Assembly: GCA_913775265.1 (NCBI GenBank)
Contig: CAJYJH010000033.1
Location: 333,329-397,328 of the forward strand
Length of the DNA stretch: 64,000 nucleotides
Direction: 5' to 3'
Source of the DNA: an uncultured Mucilaginibacter sp.
Lineage (GTDB): Bacteria > Bacteroidota > Bacteroidia > Sphingobacteriales > Sphingobacteriaceae
Under the pieces are notes generated by a model. The model saw only the letters and a list, made by a program, of their open reading frames with translations, was not told the DNA's origin and searched no databases. Position 1 is the stretch's first letter, and every line of letters begins with the position of its first letter. Made by a program: the position numbers and the translations under genes. Shown here piece by piece: positions 43,086 to 52,252 of the stretch.

Positions 43086-44405
43086 ATGAAGACACTGTAC
43101 TCTCTTTTGTTGTTATGTATTATCGGTGTGTGTTTAAGCGGTTGTTTTTCGGGTAATACCGGAGGAGAAGTGCGCGGTATTCGTGGCAGTAAATCTTTCA
43201 AAGCCGAACTTCCGCTGGGTATGGTTTACGTTCCGGGTGGCTCTTTTTTAATGGGGCAAACCGACCAGGATGTTACTTTCGCTCAAATAGCTCAAACCAA
43301 ACAGGTTACCGTTCCGCCATTTTTTATGGATCAGATGGAAACCACCAACAGCAAGTACCAGGAGTTTGTTCACTGGGTGCGCGACTCTATTGCTATTACC
43401 AATTATCTTAACGAAGATAAGTACTACATCAAGCCGCGTGACCCATCGGCAACCAGTAAAAAATACATCAACTGGGATTATGTAGATAAAAACCCTATAT
43501 GGAGACGTAACGGCAGTAAAAAAGGACAGGCGTCTGCTGCCGGTAAACTTGATGGTATGTTTTACCAGGGAGACGACCGCGTGTTTGACCGCAACGAGAT
43601 TGATGTACGTCAGTTAAAATATAACTACGCTATGATGGATCTGCGTAGTGCCTCAAACAATCGATTCGATAAAACCAAAAAACGCTCAGACTTTATTTTT
43701 AGAGATACCGTAAATGTATATCCCGACACTTTGGTTTGGCTTAATGATTTTTCGTACGCAGCCAATGAGCCTATGGTTGAAGGTTATTTTTCTCATCCCG
43801 CATTTCTTAATTATCCTGTAGTAGGGGTAAACTGGCGTCAGGCCCGTGCTTACTCGGTTTGGCGGTCGCGCAAAAAAGAAGCTTATAATTATTCCAAAGG
43901 TCAACCGGCTCAGGTATCGTACACTTTACCTACCGAAGCCGAATTTGAATATGCTGCACGTGGTGGTCGCATAGGTACGGATTATCCGTGGGGTGGACCT
44001 TACATCAAAAATGCTAAAGGCTGTTTGCTGGCCAACTTTAAACCGGGTCGTGGTAATTATACCGATGATGGTGGTGCATACACGGTAAAAGTAAATTCAT
44101 ACTTCCCTAACGATTATGGCCTTTACAACATGGCCGGTAATGTATCTGAGTGGACGCTCTCTGCTTTTGATGAGTCGGCTTCGAGCTTTGTACATGATAT
44201 GGCACCCACGTTTAACTATGAAGCTAAGGCTGCTGATCCTGAAGTGCTGAAACGTAAAGTGGTGCGTGGCGGATCATGGAAAGATATAGGCTATTTCTTA
44301 CAAAATTCGACGCGTTCTTATGAATACCAGGATAGTGCGAAAGCATATGTAGGTTTCAGATGCGTGTTGCATTTTGTAGGTCGTGAGTTTGGCGATAAAA
44401 AATAA
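43086..44405 (+). CDS. gldK: Gliding motility / type IX secretion lipoprotein GldK (PorK)
   Basis: 439 residues. Lipoprotein signal with lipobox LSGC (Cys20). The mature part has the formylglycine-generating-enzyme-like (SUMF1) fold: MVYVPGGSFLMGQTDQD near the start, PVVGVNWRQARAYSVWR, LPTEAEFEYAARGG and the terminal VRGGSWKD and GFRCVLHF. In the type IX system GldK and GldN form a ring under the outer membrane. It is first of gldKLMN. Confidence 0.96.
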   Translation: MKTLYSLLLLCIIGVCLSGCFSGNTGGEVRGIRGSKSFKAELPLGMVYVPGGSFLMGQTDQDVTFAQIAQTKQVTVPPFFMDQMETTNSKYQEFVHWVRDSIAITNYLNEDKYYIKPRDPSATSKKYINWDYVDKNPIWRRNGSKKGQASAAGKLDGMFYQGDDRVFDRNEIDVRQLKYNYAMMDLRSASNNRFDKTKKRSDFIFRDTVNVYPDTLVWLNDFSYAANEPMVEGYFSHPAFLNYPVVGVNWRQARAYSVWRSRKKEAYNYSKGQPAQVSYTLPTEAEFEYAARGGRIGTDYPWGGPYIKNAKGCLLANFKPGRGNYTDDGGAYTVKVNSYFPNDYGLYNMAGNVSEWTLSAFDESASSFVHDMAPTFNYEAKAADPEVLKRKVVRGGSWKDIGYFLQNSTRSYEYQDSAKAYVGFRCVLHFVGREFGDKK

Positions 44406-44489
44406 ATTAAACTTTAACGAACAAAAGTATTTAAGTATACGTACAACAATCACAAATCAAATTTAAAAAACAACTACATTAAATTTATT

Positions 44490-45293
44490 ATGGCTGGCAA
44501 GAAAAAAGGAAAATTTGGCATTGGTAACATCGTATCAATCGGTGCAACTGTTGTAATTATTGGCTTGTTGTTTAAGATACAACACTGGCCTTACGCTTCA
44601 ACATTCATTACTGTTGGCTTATTAACTGAAGCGGTTTTATTCTTCTTATTAGGCTTACAACCGGAGGCTACCGAAGTAGACTGGACAAAAGCTTATCCTG
44701 AATTAGCAGATGATTATGTAGGTGAGCCTATTAAAAGAGTTGCTCCTGCTCCTGCACAATTAAGCACAGGTCACACTGCTGCATTAGACAAAATGCTGGC
44801 TGATGCTAAAATTAACCCTGAACTGATTGGTACCTTAGGCGAAGGTTTAAGAACCTTTGGCGATAAAGTAGCTTCAATTTCTAAAGTAGCTGACGCTGGT
44901 GCTGCTACTAACGAGTTTGCTGCTAAATTAAAAACTGCAAGCGCAGGTTATGATAACTTAAGCGTTGCATTTAACAAAGCTTCTGCAAGCTTACAGGAAA
45001 TGGCAAATTCAAGTGTTGATTCAAAAGCTTATCACGACCAAGTTAGCAGCTTAGCAAAAAATTTATCTGCACTTAATGCTGTTTACGAACTGGAATTACA
45101 AGACTCAAGCAACCACTTGAAGTCAATGAACAAATTCTACCAGAACTTATCGGTAACTATGAGCAACTTCAACGAGTCGTTAGACGATTCGAAACAATTT
45201 AAAGACGAAGTTGGCCGTCTGGCTAAAAATCTGGGTTCTTTAAATGCTGTTTACGGTAATATGCTTACTGCTATGAACCAACCACGTGCTTAA
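44490..45293 (+). CDS. gldL: Gliding motility / type IX secretion motor protein GldL (PorL)
   Basis: 267 residues. Two N-terminal helices (about 12-31 and 36-55) with intramembrane Lys29 and Glu47 (LLTEAVLFF), the acidic residue thought to lie on the proton path of the motor in F. johnsoniae. The rest is cytoplasmic and helical, with two similar segments (SVAFNKASASLQEM; YQNLSVTMSNFNESLDDS). With GldM it forms the proton-driven rotary motor for secretion and gliding. Confidence 0.95.
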   Translation: MAGKKKGKFGIGNIVSIGATVVIIGLLFKIQHWPYASTFITVGLLTEAVLFFLLGLQPEATEVDWTKAYPELADDYVGEPIKRVAPAPAQLSTGHTAALDKMLADAKINPELIGTLGEGLRTFGDKVASISKVADAGAATNEFAAKLKTASAGYDNLSVAFNKASASLQEMANSSVDSKAYHDQVSSLAKNLSALNAVYELELQDSSNHLKSMNKFYQNLSVTMSNFNESLDDSKQFKDEVGRLAKNLGSLNAVYGNMLTAMNQPRA

Positions 45294-45353
45294 TAATTTA
45301 AATAATTTATTAATCCACTTAACAAATTAATTTAAATTAACAGAGACTAACAC

Positions 45354-46889
45354 ATGGCTGGAGGTAAAGAAACCCCTAGGCAGCGGATGATTGGCATCCT
45401 CTACCTGGTATTATTAGGCTTAGTTGCACTTAACGTGCCGGATAGCTTACTTAATGCATTCAAAAATATAAGCGATAGCTTAAACGCATCAAAAACAAAC
45501 GTACAAACCGGTATTGATAACACTTTCTCAGCATTCGAGAAAACTAAACTGAAAGAGCAACCGGATCGCGCTAAACCTATTTACGACAAAGCAAAACAAG
45601 CTAGCGCCATTGCAAACCAGTTGAATGACTATGTTGAAGGCATAAAAAAGATTTTGATCGAAAAAGCTGATGGCATAGACGAAAATACCGGTGATTATAA
45701 AAAGCGCGACGACCTTGATCTTTCATCTCAGGTAATGATTAACGGTAAGAAGGCTGAAGAGCTGCATAAAAAGATTGACGAAACCCGTGAAAAGCTGATG
45801 TCTTTATTAGATGAGAAGGATCGTGTTGGTGTAAAGCTTGCTTTATCTGCCGATGCTCCGGAAGCTAAAAAAGGAAACGCAAAACTAAGCTGGGAACAAG
45901 CATACTTTGGTGATGGTATTCCGATGGGAGCTGCAATGACTTCTTTAAGCAAAGTTCAAGCTGATGCTAAAAACTCGGAATCTGAGGTTGTCAAAAAGAT
46001 CTTGGGTAAAGTTGACCAGGCTGTAGTTAACTTGGATAAATTTGTGGCCGTTGCCGTAGCTCCAAGTAGTTATATTATTGCCGGTCAGCCTTACAAGGCA
46101 CAGGTATTCTTAACCGCTTACGATTCAAAATCGAGCCCGGACATCGCTGTAAACGGATCACGTTTACAAGTAAGTGAAGGACGTGGTGAATACACCACAG
46201 GTACTAGCGGCGAAGGTATACGCACTTGGGTAGGTACTATCCGCGTAAAACAAAATGACGGTACTATTAAAGAGTACAAAACTGCACCGCAAACCTATCA
46301 GGTGGCTCGTCCGTCTGCAACGGTAGCTGCCGAAAAAATGAATGTTCTTTATATCGGTGTGCCTAACCCATTATCAGTATCTGCTCCTGGGATCCCTAAA
46401 GATAAACTGAGAGTAAGTATATCCGGCGGATCAGTAAGCGGATCTAACGGTTCGTTCAGCGCACGTGTAAATTCTCCGGGTACGGTTGATGTTACTGTGT
46501 CGGGTGAGGCTTCTCCTGGTAAATCTCAGGTATTAGGTTCAACTAAGTTCCGTGTAAAACGTATTCCTGACCCAACGGTAGTATTTGGTGGCCGCGATGG
46601 CGGTAGCACCTCTACAGCTAACCTAAAAGCCCAAGACCGTGTTTTTGCCCGTTTGGATAACTTTGAGTTTGACGCGAGCTTTACCATTCAACGCTTTACG
46701 TTGCTGGTTTTAAAACCACGTCAAGACCCAATTTTATTGTCAACCAGCGGAAATGAGTTATCAAGCCAAATGCGTGCAGCTATGTCAACTCTGGTACCTG
46801 GAAGCCGTATAGCATTCACAAACGTAATAGCTGTTGGTCCTGATGGTACACAACGCGGATTGAAAGATATCATCATCAGCGCTAATTAA
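45354..46889 (+). CDS. gldM: Gliding motility / type IX secretion motor protein GldM (PorM)
   Basis: 511 residues. One N-terminal helix (MIGILYLVLLGLVALNVP, about 12-29) and a long periplasmic part with a helical D1 domain then beta domains D2-D4; ETPRQRMIGILYLVL and LVPGSRIAFTNVIAVGPDG are family signatures. It spans the periplasm to couple the GldL motor to GldK/GldN. It lies 60 bases after gldL and 19 before gldN. Confidence 0.96.
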   Translation: MAGGKETPRQRMIGILYLVLLGLVALNVPDSLLNAFKNISDSLNASKTNVQTGIDNTFSAFEKTKLKEQPDRAKPIYDKAKQASAIANQLNDYVEGIKKILIEKADGIDENTGDYKKRDDLDLSSQVMINGKKAEELHKKIDETREKLMSLLDEKDRVGVKLALSADAPEAKKGNAKLSWEQAYFGDGIPMGAAMTSLSKVQADAKNSESEVVKKILGKVDQAVVNLDKFVAVAVAPSSYIIAGQPYKAQVFLTAYDSKSSPDIAVNGSRLQVSEGRGEYTTGTSGEGIRTWVGTIRVKQNDGTIKEYKTAPQTYQVARPSATVAAEKMNVLYIGVPNPLSVSAPGIPKDKLRVSISGGSVSGSNGSFSARVNSPGTVDVTVSGEASPGKSQVLGSTKFRVKRIPDPTVVFGGRDGGSTSTANLKAQDRVFARLDNFEFDASFTIQRFTLLVLKPRQDPILLSTSGNELSSQMRAAMSTLVPGSRIAFTNVIAVGPDGTQRGLKDIIISAN

Positions 46890-46908
46890 TATTTGATACA
46901 ATTTAACA

Positions 46909-47871
46909 ATGCGACGCAAGATTTTAGTATTTGGGCTAATGAGTTTGATGTTTTGTAGTGTTTACGCCCAAAAGCGTAACACTACAAATCGCAAACGTAC
47001 TACAACGCGGCAAGGCATGGCTGCGCCAGTGCAAAACAACACATTAAACGCTGCAGTTACTGCGCAACCTACGGTTGATACAACTAAAAAAACAAAGCTT
47101 TTTGAACGGCCGTTAGATGGTTACTACAAAAAGACCAACATTTTAAGTGCCCGCGTAACGCCTTATGCTAACTTGCGCGAAGCTGATGTTGTATATGCAA
47201 AGCGTGTTTGGCGCGAAATAGATCTGCGCGAAAAAATGAACCGTTATTTAGGTTCGCCGAAGGCAAGACTGATTGACATTTTGATGGAGGCTGTAGAGGC
47301 TGGTGAATTAACCGCCTATGATGCTAACCCCACTAAAGAAGATCCTAATGGTGACGGATTTGCAGTGCCTTTAACTGCTGCTAAGGCAAAGGCAAAGATG
47401 GCCGACAGCGTTATTGTTGAAAAGTTTAATGCCAACGGAGACAAAGTTGGGTCTGTATTACAAGCAGGTGAATTTAATGCGGATAGTGTTATACGTTTCC
47501 GTATCAAAGAGGACTGGGTTTTTGATAAACAACGCTCGGTATTTGAGCCTCGGATTATTGGAATTGCACCTTTAATGAGACTGAAAGTTGCTGACGTTCA
47601 AACTGACTTTCAACCGGCATTTTGGGTTTATTTCCCTGAAGCACGCCAAGTACTGGCTGCTAAAGAAGCGATAAGCCGCAACAACGATGCGACAGGTTTA
47701 AGTTTCGATGACGTTTTTATGAAACGATTGTTTACCAGTGTAATTGTTAAAGAGTCTAATCAGAAAGATGAACGTATCAAAGATTATGCACAAGGAATTG
47801 ATCGCTTATACGAATCGGAACGAGTAAAGAAATCTCTATTAGATTGGGAACTCGGATTGTGGCAGCACTAA
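46909..47871 (+). CDS. gldN: Gliding motility / type IX secretion protein GldN (PorN)
   Basis: 320 residues with a signal peptide ending VYAQ and a basic Thr/Arg-rich stretch (RNTTNRKRTTTRQG) after it. The conserved core includes YAKRVWREIDLREKMN, FRIKEDWVFDKQRS and VFMKRLFTSVIVKESNQKDERI. GldN binds GldK in the periplasmic ring. It is last in the gldKLMN operon, followed by a long terminator. Confidence 0.95.
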   Translation: MRRKILVFGLMSLMFCSVYAQKRNTTNRKRTTTRQGMAAPVQNNTLNAAVTAQPTVDTTKKTKLFERPLDGYYKKTNILSARVTPYANLREADVVYAKRVWREIDLREKMNRYLGSPKARLIDILMEAVEAGELTAYDANPTKEDPNGDGFAVPLTAAKAKAKMADSVIVEKFNANGDKVGSVLQAGEFNADSVIRFRIKEDWVFDKQRSVFEPRIIGIAPLMRLKVADVQTDFQPAFWVYFPEARQVLAAKEAISRNNDATGLSFDDVFMKRLFTSVIVKESNQKDERIKDYAQGIDRLYESERVKKSLLDWELGLWQH

Positions 47872-47890
47872 ATCTTAGTCGAACTTATCA

Positions 47891-47937
47891 AATAACAAAA
47901 AAGCCTGAATGCGTTGCACTCAGGCTTTTTTGTTATT
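47891..47937. terminator. Bidirectional terminator between gldN and uvrC
   Basis: A perfect 18-bp stem (47891-47908 with 47920-47937), 11-base loop. A-rich and T-rich arms give a T run after the stem in both directions, serving both convergent genes. Confidence 0.92.
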
Positions 47938-47950
47938 AGTCCGTTGGTTA

Positions 47951-49786
47951 CTATACAGTTTCGTCCACCTCATCAGATACAACCCGAACAGAGGTTTCTG
48001 GTTTAAAATACTGCACTACTGCTTGCGCCTGTTTTAGGTTTACTACCTCCTGCAACTCATCAAGCGTAGCCTCACGTATTTTTTTAACTGACTTAAAGTA
48101 TTTCAACAGTTTTTCGGCAGATAAACGACCAATGCTGGGTACAAGTTCCAACTCAGTAGCCAGTGTGCCTTTATCTCGTTTTTTTCGGTGAGCAGTAATA
48201 CCAAAGCGGTGAGCCTCATCGCGGAGCTGTTGAATGATTTTTAAACTTTCAGACTTTTTGTCTAAGTATAACGGGTATTGGTCGCCGGGATAATAGAGCT
48301 CTTCCAAGCGTTTGGCTATGCCTATAACAGTAAGTTGCTTGTCGATACCTAAAAGTTTGAGGCTTTTTAAAGCAGCTGATAATTGGCCTTTACCACCGTC
48401 AATAACCACTAATTGAGGTAACGGCAAACCTTCATCTAACACGCGGCGATAGCGGCGGAACACGGCTTCTTCCATCGTAGCAAAGTCGTTAGGGCCTTCC
48501 ACCGTTTTAACATTGAAAAATCTATAGTCCTTTTTAGATGGTCTGGTATCCTTGAATACCACAATAGCCGATACCGGATATTTGCCCTGAAAGTTAGAGT
48601 TATCAAAACATTCGATGTGACGTGGAAGCTGGTTCATGCGCAAATCTTTCATCATTTGCGTTAGCAACCTGTCGGTACGTACGTCAGGGTTTAGTTTTTC
48701 GTACTGCTCTACCTTATCGCGTTTAAAGAAGTGTACGTTTTTTTGCGACAGGTCCAACAGCTTTTTCTTTTCGCCAAGCTTCGGAACAGTAAATTTGATT
48801 TTCTCGTCTTCCAGTTCAATTTCAAACGGTACTATAATTTCTTTCGACTGGCTGTTGTATCGGCTCCTGAATTCCGAGATTGCCAGCGTCAATAGTTCTA
48901 CTTCCGATTCATCCAGTTTCTTTTTAAGCTCCAGCGTTTGAGTTTGTGTAATGGTGCCATTCATTACTTTTAAAAAGTTCACAAAGGCATATTTATCATC
49001 AACAGCTATACTAAATACATCTACATCGGTGATTGATGAACTTACTACTGTTGATTTACTCTGGTAATTTAACAGCAAATCGTACTTACGCTTTAGCTTG
49101 TGGGCCAGCTCAAAATCCATGTCAGACGCGGCACCTTCCATGTCTGTTTTTAAGTCTTTAACTACATTACTGATTTTGCCGTTTAATATATCCTGTATTT
49201 CGGTTATACTACGATTGTAATCTTCTTCTGACTGGTAATTCTGACAGGGCCCTTTACAATTACCCAACTGGTACTCCAGGCAAACTTTAAACTTTCCTGC
49301 TTCAATATTCTGTGGCGTCAACGCCAGGTTACAGGTACGTAAGGCATAAGTCTCCCGTATTACTCCTAATATGGTATGCATCATACTTACCGAAGGGTAG
49401 GGGCCAAGGTATTTAGACCCATCGCGTACAATGTTACGTGTCCAGTAAATACGCGGAAAGTTTTCGTTTTTGATGACGATCCAAGGATATGTTTTATCAT
49501 CCTTGAGCAGTACGTTATACTTAGGCTTGTGCTTTTTAATCAGGCTGTTTTCGAGCAGCCAAGCATCTACCTCGGTATCAACAATGGTAAAGGTGATATT
49601 GCGAATTTTAGAAACCAGTACTCTGGTTTTAGCGCTTACCTGGTGATCTTTAACAAAGTATGATGATACGCGGTTGCGCAGGTCCTTAGCCTTACCAATA
49701 TAAATGAGTTCATTGGCGTCGTCCCAATATTGATAAACGCCGGGTTTATGTGGTATTTTCTTTAATGCTTCTTTATAATCAAACAT
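47951..49786 (-). CDS. uvrC: UvrABC excinuclease subunit C
   Basis: 611 residues. The GIY-YIG nuclease domain (PGVYQYWDDANELIYIGKAKDL, about 15-37), the UVR motif region (DMEGAASDMDFELAHKLKRK), the RNase-H-like C-terminal nuclease (HIECFDNSNFQGKYPVSAIV, VVIDGGKGQLSAA) and the helix-hairpin-helix (LVPSIGRLSAEKLLKYF) are all present. It makes both incisions in nucleotide excision repair. A palindrome lies upstream at 49823-49838. Confidence 0.97.
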   Translation of the reverse strand: MFDYKEALKKIPHKPGVYQYWDDANELIYIGKAKDLRNRVSSYFVKDHQVSAKTRVLVSKIRNITFTIVDTEVDAWLLENSLIKKHKPKYNVLLKDDKTYPWIVIKNENFPRIYWTRNIVRDGSKYLGPYPSVSMMHTILGVIRETYALRTCNLALTPQNIEAGKFKVCLEYQLGNCKGPCQNYQSEEDYNRSITEIQDILNGKISNVVKDLKTDMEGAASDMDFELAHKLKRKYDLLLNYQSKSTVVSSSITDVDVFSIAVDDKYAFVNFLKVMNGTITQTQTLELKKKLDESEVELLTLAISEFRSRYNSQSKEIIVPFEIELEDEKIKFTVPKLGEKKKLLDLSQKNVHFFKRDKVEQYEKLNPDVRTDRLLTQMMKDLRMNQLPRHIECFDNSNFQGKYPVSAIVVFKDTRPSKKDYRFFNVKTVEGPNDFATMEEAVFRRYRRVLDEGLPLPQLVVIDGGKGQLSAALKSLKLLGIDKQLTVIGIAKRLEELYYPGDQYPLYLDKKSESLKIIQQLRDEAHRFGITAHRKKRDKGTLATELELVPSIGRLSAEKLLKYFKSVKKIREATLDELQEVVNLKQAQAVVQYFKPETSVRVVSDEVDETV

Positions 49787-49822
49787 AACACCTTTCTGCT
49801 TCTTGCTTAAAGGAAATAAGTT

Positions 49823-49838
49823 ATTAACACTTGTTAAT
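49823..49838. promoter_or_regulatory. Palindrome upstream of uvrC
   Basis: ATTAACA-CT-TGTTAAT, a perfect 7-bp inverted repeat 37 bases before the uvrC ATG; a possible operator, for example for damage control. The 225-base gap (49787-50011) otherwise holds one hairpin. Confidence 0.3.
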
Positions 49839-49937
49839 TAAATAGATATATAACGGCTTTTGTTTAAAATTAATGTGTGAGGGAAATGTAAGATAATCCG
49901 GTACTCATCAGGCCAAAAGTCGTTCTGTAAAACGCTG

Positions 49938-49967
49938 CAAAGCCCCATCTTGTCGGATAGGGCTTTG
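49938..49967. terminator. Weak hairpin between uvrC and the penicillin-binding protein gene
   Basis: An 8-bp stem CAAAGCCC/GGGCTTTG (49938-49945 with 49960-49967). It lies downstream of the minus-strand penicillin-binding protein gene and may end its transcription, but the T run on that side is poor. Confidence 0.5.
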
Positions 49968-50011
49968 TTATTTATATAACCATCAATTAATACTGATGGC
50001 CGGTTTAATCA

Positions 50012-52249
50012 TTAAAATCCGAGTTTGCTGTCTACCTCGGCAGCACCTTGTTGCTGTTGGGTATAGGCATTACAATCGAGCGTGATATCAACACCATTTT
50101 TAGGCATGGCAAAATCTATATTCTTCTTAACACCTAAGCCGGCATTTTCATATACCTTTTTCATGTACGTAGCAAATATTGGTAAAGCTGTGTTCGCGCC
50201 CTCGCCCAGTCGTGTCGATCTGAAATGTATTGCCCTATCTTCGGCACCTGTCCAAACACCTGTGACTAATTGTGGAGTAATACCAATAAACCAACCATCA
50301 GAGTTATTTTGGGTAGTACCGGTTTTGCCACCTATGGGATTGCGTAGTCCGTATTTGCTTCGTAAGCGCCAGCCTGTACCTTCGTCAACCACACCTTTCA
50401 ACATATAAGTCATTACATAAGCAGTTTGTGGGTTCATGGCTTGCACAACGCGTGGCTTATGTTCATATAATAGGTTGCCGTTTTTATCTTCAATTCGGAG
50501 AAGGTAGGTCGGCTCCGTCCATAAACCTTCGTTGGCAAATACACTGTAAGCACCGGTCATGTCCATTACCGAAGCATTAAAAGTACCTAAACAGATGGTA
50601 GGGTAGGCCGGAACATCGCTGGTAATACCCATTTTTTTGATGAGCTGCGCTACTGGTTCCGGGGTAACCTGTTTCATTACGTGGGCGGTTACCCAGTTTT
50701 GCGAACGTGCCAGTGCCTTGCGCAAGGTAATCATACCCGAAACAGTTTCTGATGGGTCTGATCCCGGGCACCAAGGCTTGCCATAACCATAAATGGTATC
50801 AGGTACGTTGTTTACGCGCATGCAGGGCGAAAAACCGTTATCAATAGCTACTGCATAAGTAAATGGCTTAGCGGTCGAACCTACCTGGCGGGTACCCATT
50901 TTTACCTGATCGTATTTAAAGTGCTCGTAATTAATGCCGCCTACCCATGCCTTTACATAACCGGTGGATGGATCCATGCTCATCATGGCATTACGGAGCA
51001 GCATTTTACAGTATACTATCGAGTCGATAGGTTTCATGGTGGTATCTACGTTGCCATGCCAGGTAAATAAGTTCATGCTGGTTGGTGTATTAAAATCCTG
51101 CTTTATTTCTTCGTCAGTTTTACCTTGAAGGGTTAATGACCGGTAGCGGTCCGACCGTTTCATGCCCTGGTTAAGCAGCATTTGAAAATCAGGAACAGCT
51201 TTCCATAAACTGCGGCCACGCCAGTGCTGGTTAAACTGCTGTTGCAAATCTTTCATGTAAGCAGATTGTGCCTCTTCGGCATACTGCTGCATGGTGTAGT
51301 TAATGGTGGTATAAATTCTTAAGCCGTCACGGTCCAAGTCATAAGGCGTGCCGTCAGATTTATGCATGTCCTGATCAGTGAGTATTTTCTGCACATCTTT
51401 TTTAAGTACCGAACGGAAGTAGGTAGCCAAACCCTCATTATGATCAGTAGGATGGAAGCTTAAGCCAAGCGGTTTGTTTTTAAATTCCTCAGCCTGTCCT
51501 TCGCTCAGGTAATTTTCGTCGGCCATGCGGCGCAGTACGAAGTTGCGGCGTTTGATAGCATTATCAGGATGACGTATAGGCGAGTAAACACCAGGGCCGT
51601 TAACCATACCGATTAACAAAGCTGCCTGATCGGGAGTTAGTTTAGCCGGAGTAGTATTAAAGTAAGTACGGGCAGCAGATTTGATACCATAAGTATTGTA
51701 GGCACCAAAGTCTACCGTGTTTAAATACATGGTCAAAATTTCTTCCTTAGTATAATTACGCTCCAGCCTGACTGCTATAATCCACTCCTGTAGTTTTTGC
51801 TTCACGCGGGTAAGGCGGTCGTGCGAACGTTCAGAAAAAAGATTTAAGGCTAATTGCTGTGTAATAGTACTGCCGCCCTGCTTTTTGCCAATCAGATTAT
51901 AAAAGATAATGGTAAAAGCTCGGCCAAAATCAATACCCGAGTGGTTCATAAAGCGGTTATCCTCGGTAGCAATCAGCGCGTGTATAACATTGGGCGATAT
52001 CTCTTTGTAAGTGACGTTAGACCGATTTTGCACATAGTAAGTGCCCAGTACATGATTATCGGATGTTAAAATTTCGGAAGCCTGGTTACTTTTAGGGTTT
52101 TCCAGATCGCGGAAAGAGGGCAGGGGACCAAATACGCCAAAGGCAGTAAGTGCGATAATGATGATAAATATAGCTAAAAAGCCCAAAGCTATTTTCCAGA
52201 TGAGGGCGTTGTAACTGCGTATTTCGGGAACAGTAAGTTTAACAGACAT
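50012..52249 (-). CDS. Class A penicillin-binding protein 1A (transglycosylase-transpeptidase)
   Basis: 745 residues. One N-terminal helix (about 19-40). The glycosyltransferase-51 domain has catalytic Glu96 (ATEDNRFMNHSGIDF) and GGSTITQQLALNLF. The transpeptidase domain has the nucleophile Ser458 and Lys461 (GSTAKPFTYA), the SxN motif SQN and the KTG motif GKTGTTQNNSDGWF. It polymerises and cross-links peptidoglycan. It starts 3 bases after the sprE gene ends, so they form an operon linking the cell wall to type IX secretion. Confidence 0.95.
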   Translation of the reverse strand: MSVKLTVPEIRSYNALIWKIALGFLAIFIIIIALTAFGVFGPLPSFRDLENPKSNQASEILTSDNHVLGTYYVQNRSNVTYKEISPNVIHALIATEDNRFMNHSGIDFGRAFTIIFYNLIGKKQGGSTITQQLALNLFSERSHDRLTRVKQKLQEWIIAVRLERNYTKEEILTMYLNTVDFGAYNTYGIKSAARTYFNTTPAKLTPDQAALLIGMVNGPGVYSPIRHPDNAIKRRNFVLRRMADENYLSEGQAEEFKNKPLGLSFHPTDHNEGLATYFRSVLKKDVQKILTDQDMHKSDGTPYDLDRDGLRIYTTINYTMQQYAEEAQSAYMKDLQQQFNQHWRGRSLWKAVPDFQMLLNQGMKRSDRYRSLTLQGKTDEEIKQDFNTPTSMNLFTWHGNVDTTMKPIDSIVYCKMLLRNAMMSMDPSTGYVKAWVGGINYEHFKYDQVKMGTRQVGSTAKPFTYAVAIDNGFSPCMRVNNVPDTIYGYGKPWCPGSDPSETVSGMITLRKALARSQNWVTAHVMKQVTPEPVAQLIKKMGITSDVPAYPTICLGTFNASVMDMTGAYSVFANEGLWTEPTYLLRIEDKNGNLLYEHKPRVVQAMNPQTAYVMTYMLKGVVDEGTGWRLRSKYGLRNPIGGKTGTTQNNSDGWFIGITPQLVTGVWTGAEDRAIHFRSTRLGEGANTALPIFATYMKKVYENAGLGVKKNIDFAMPKNGVDITLDCNAYTQQQQGAAEVDSKLGF

Positions 52250-52252
52250 GTA

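Noticed and set aside
48636..48941. Serine-rich plus-strand frame inside uvrC
   Set aside because: Antisense to conserved uvrC coding sequence; composition explained by the opposite strand.
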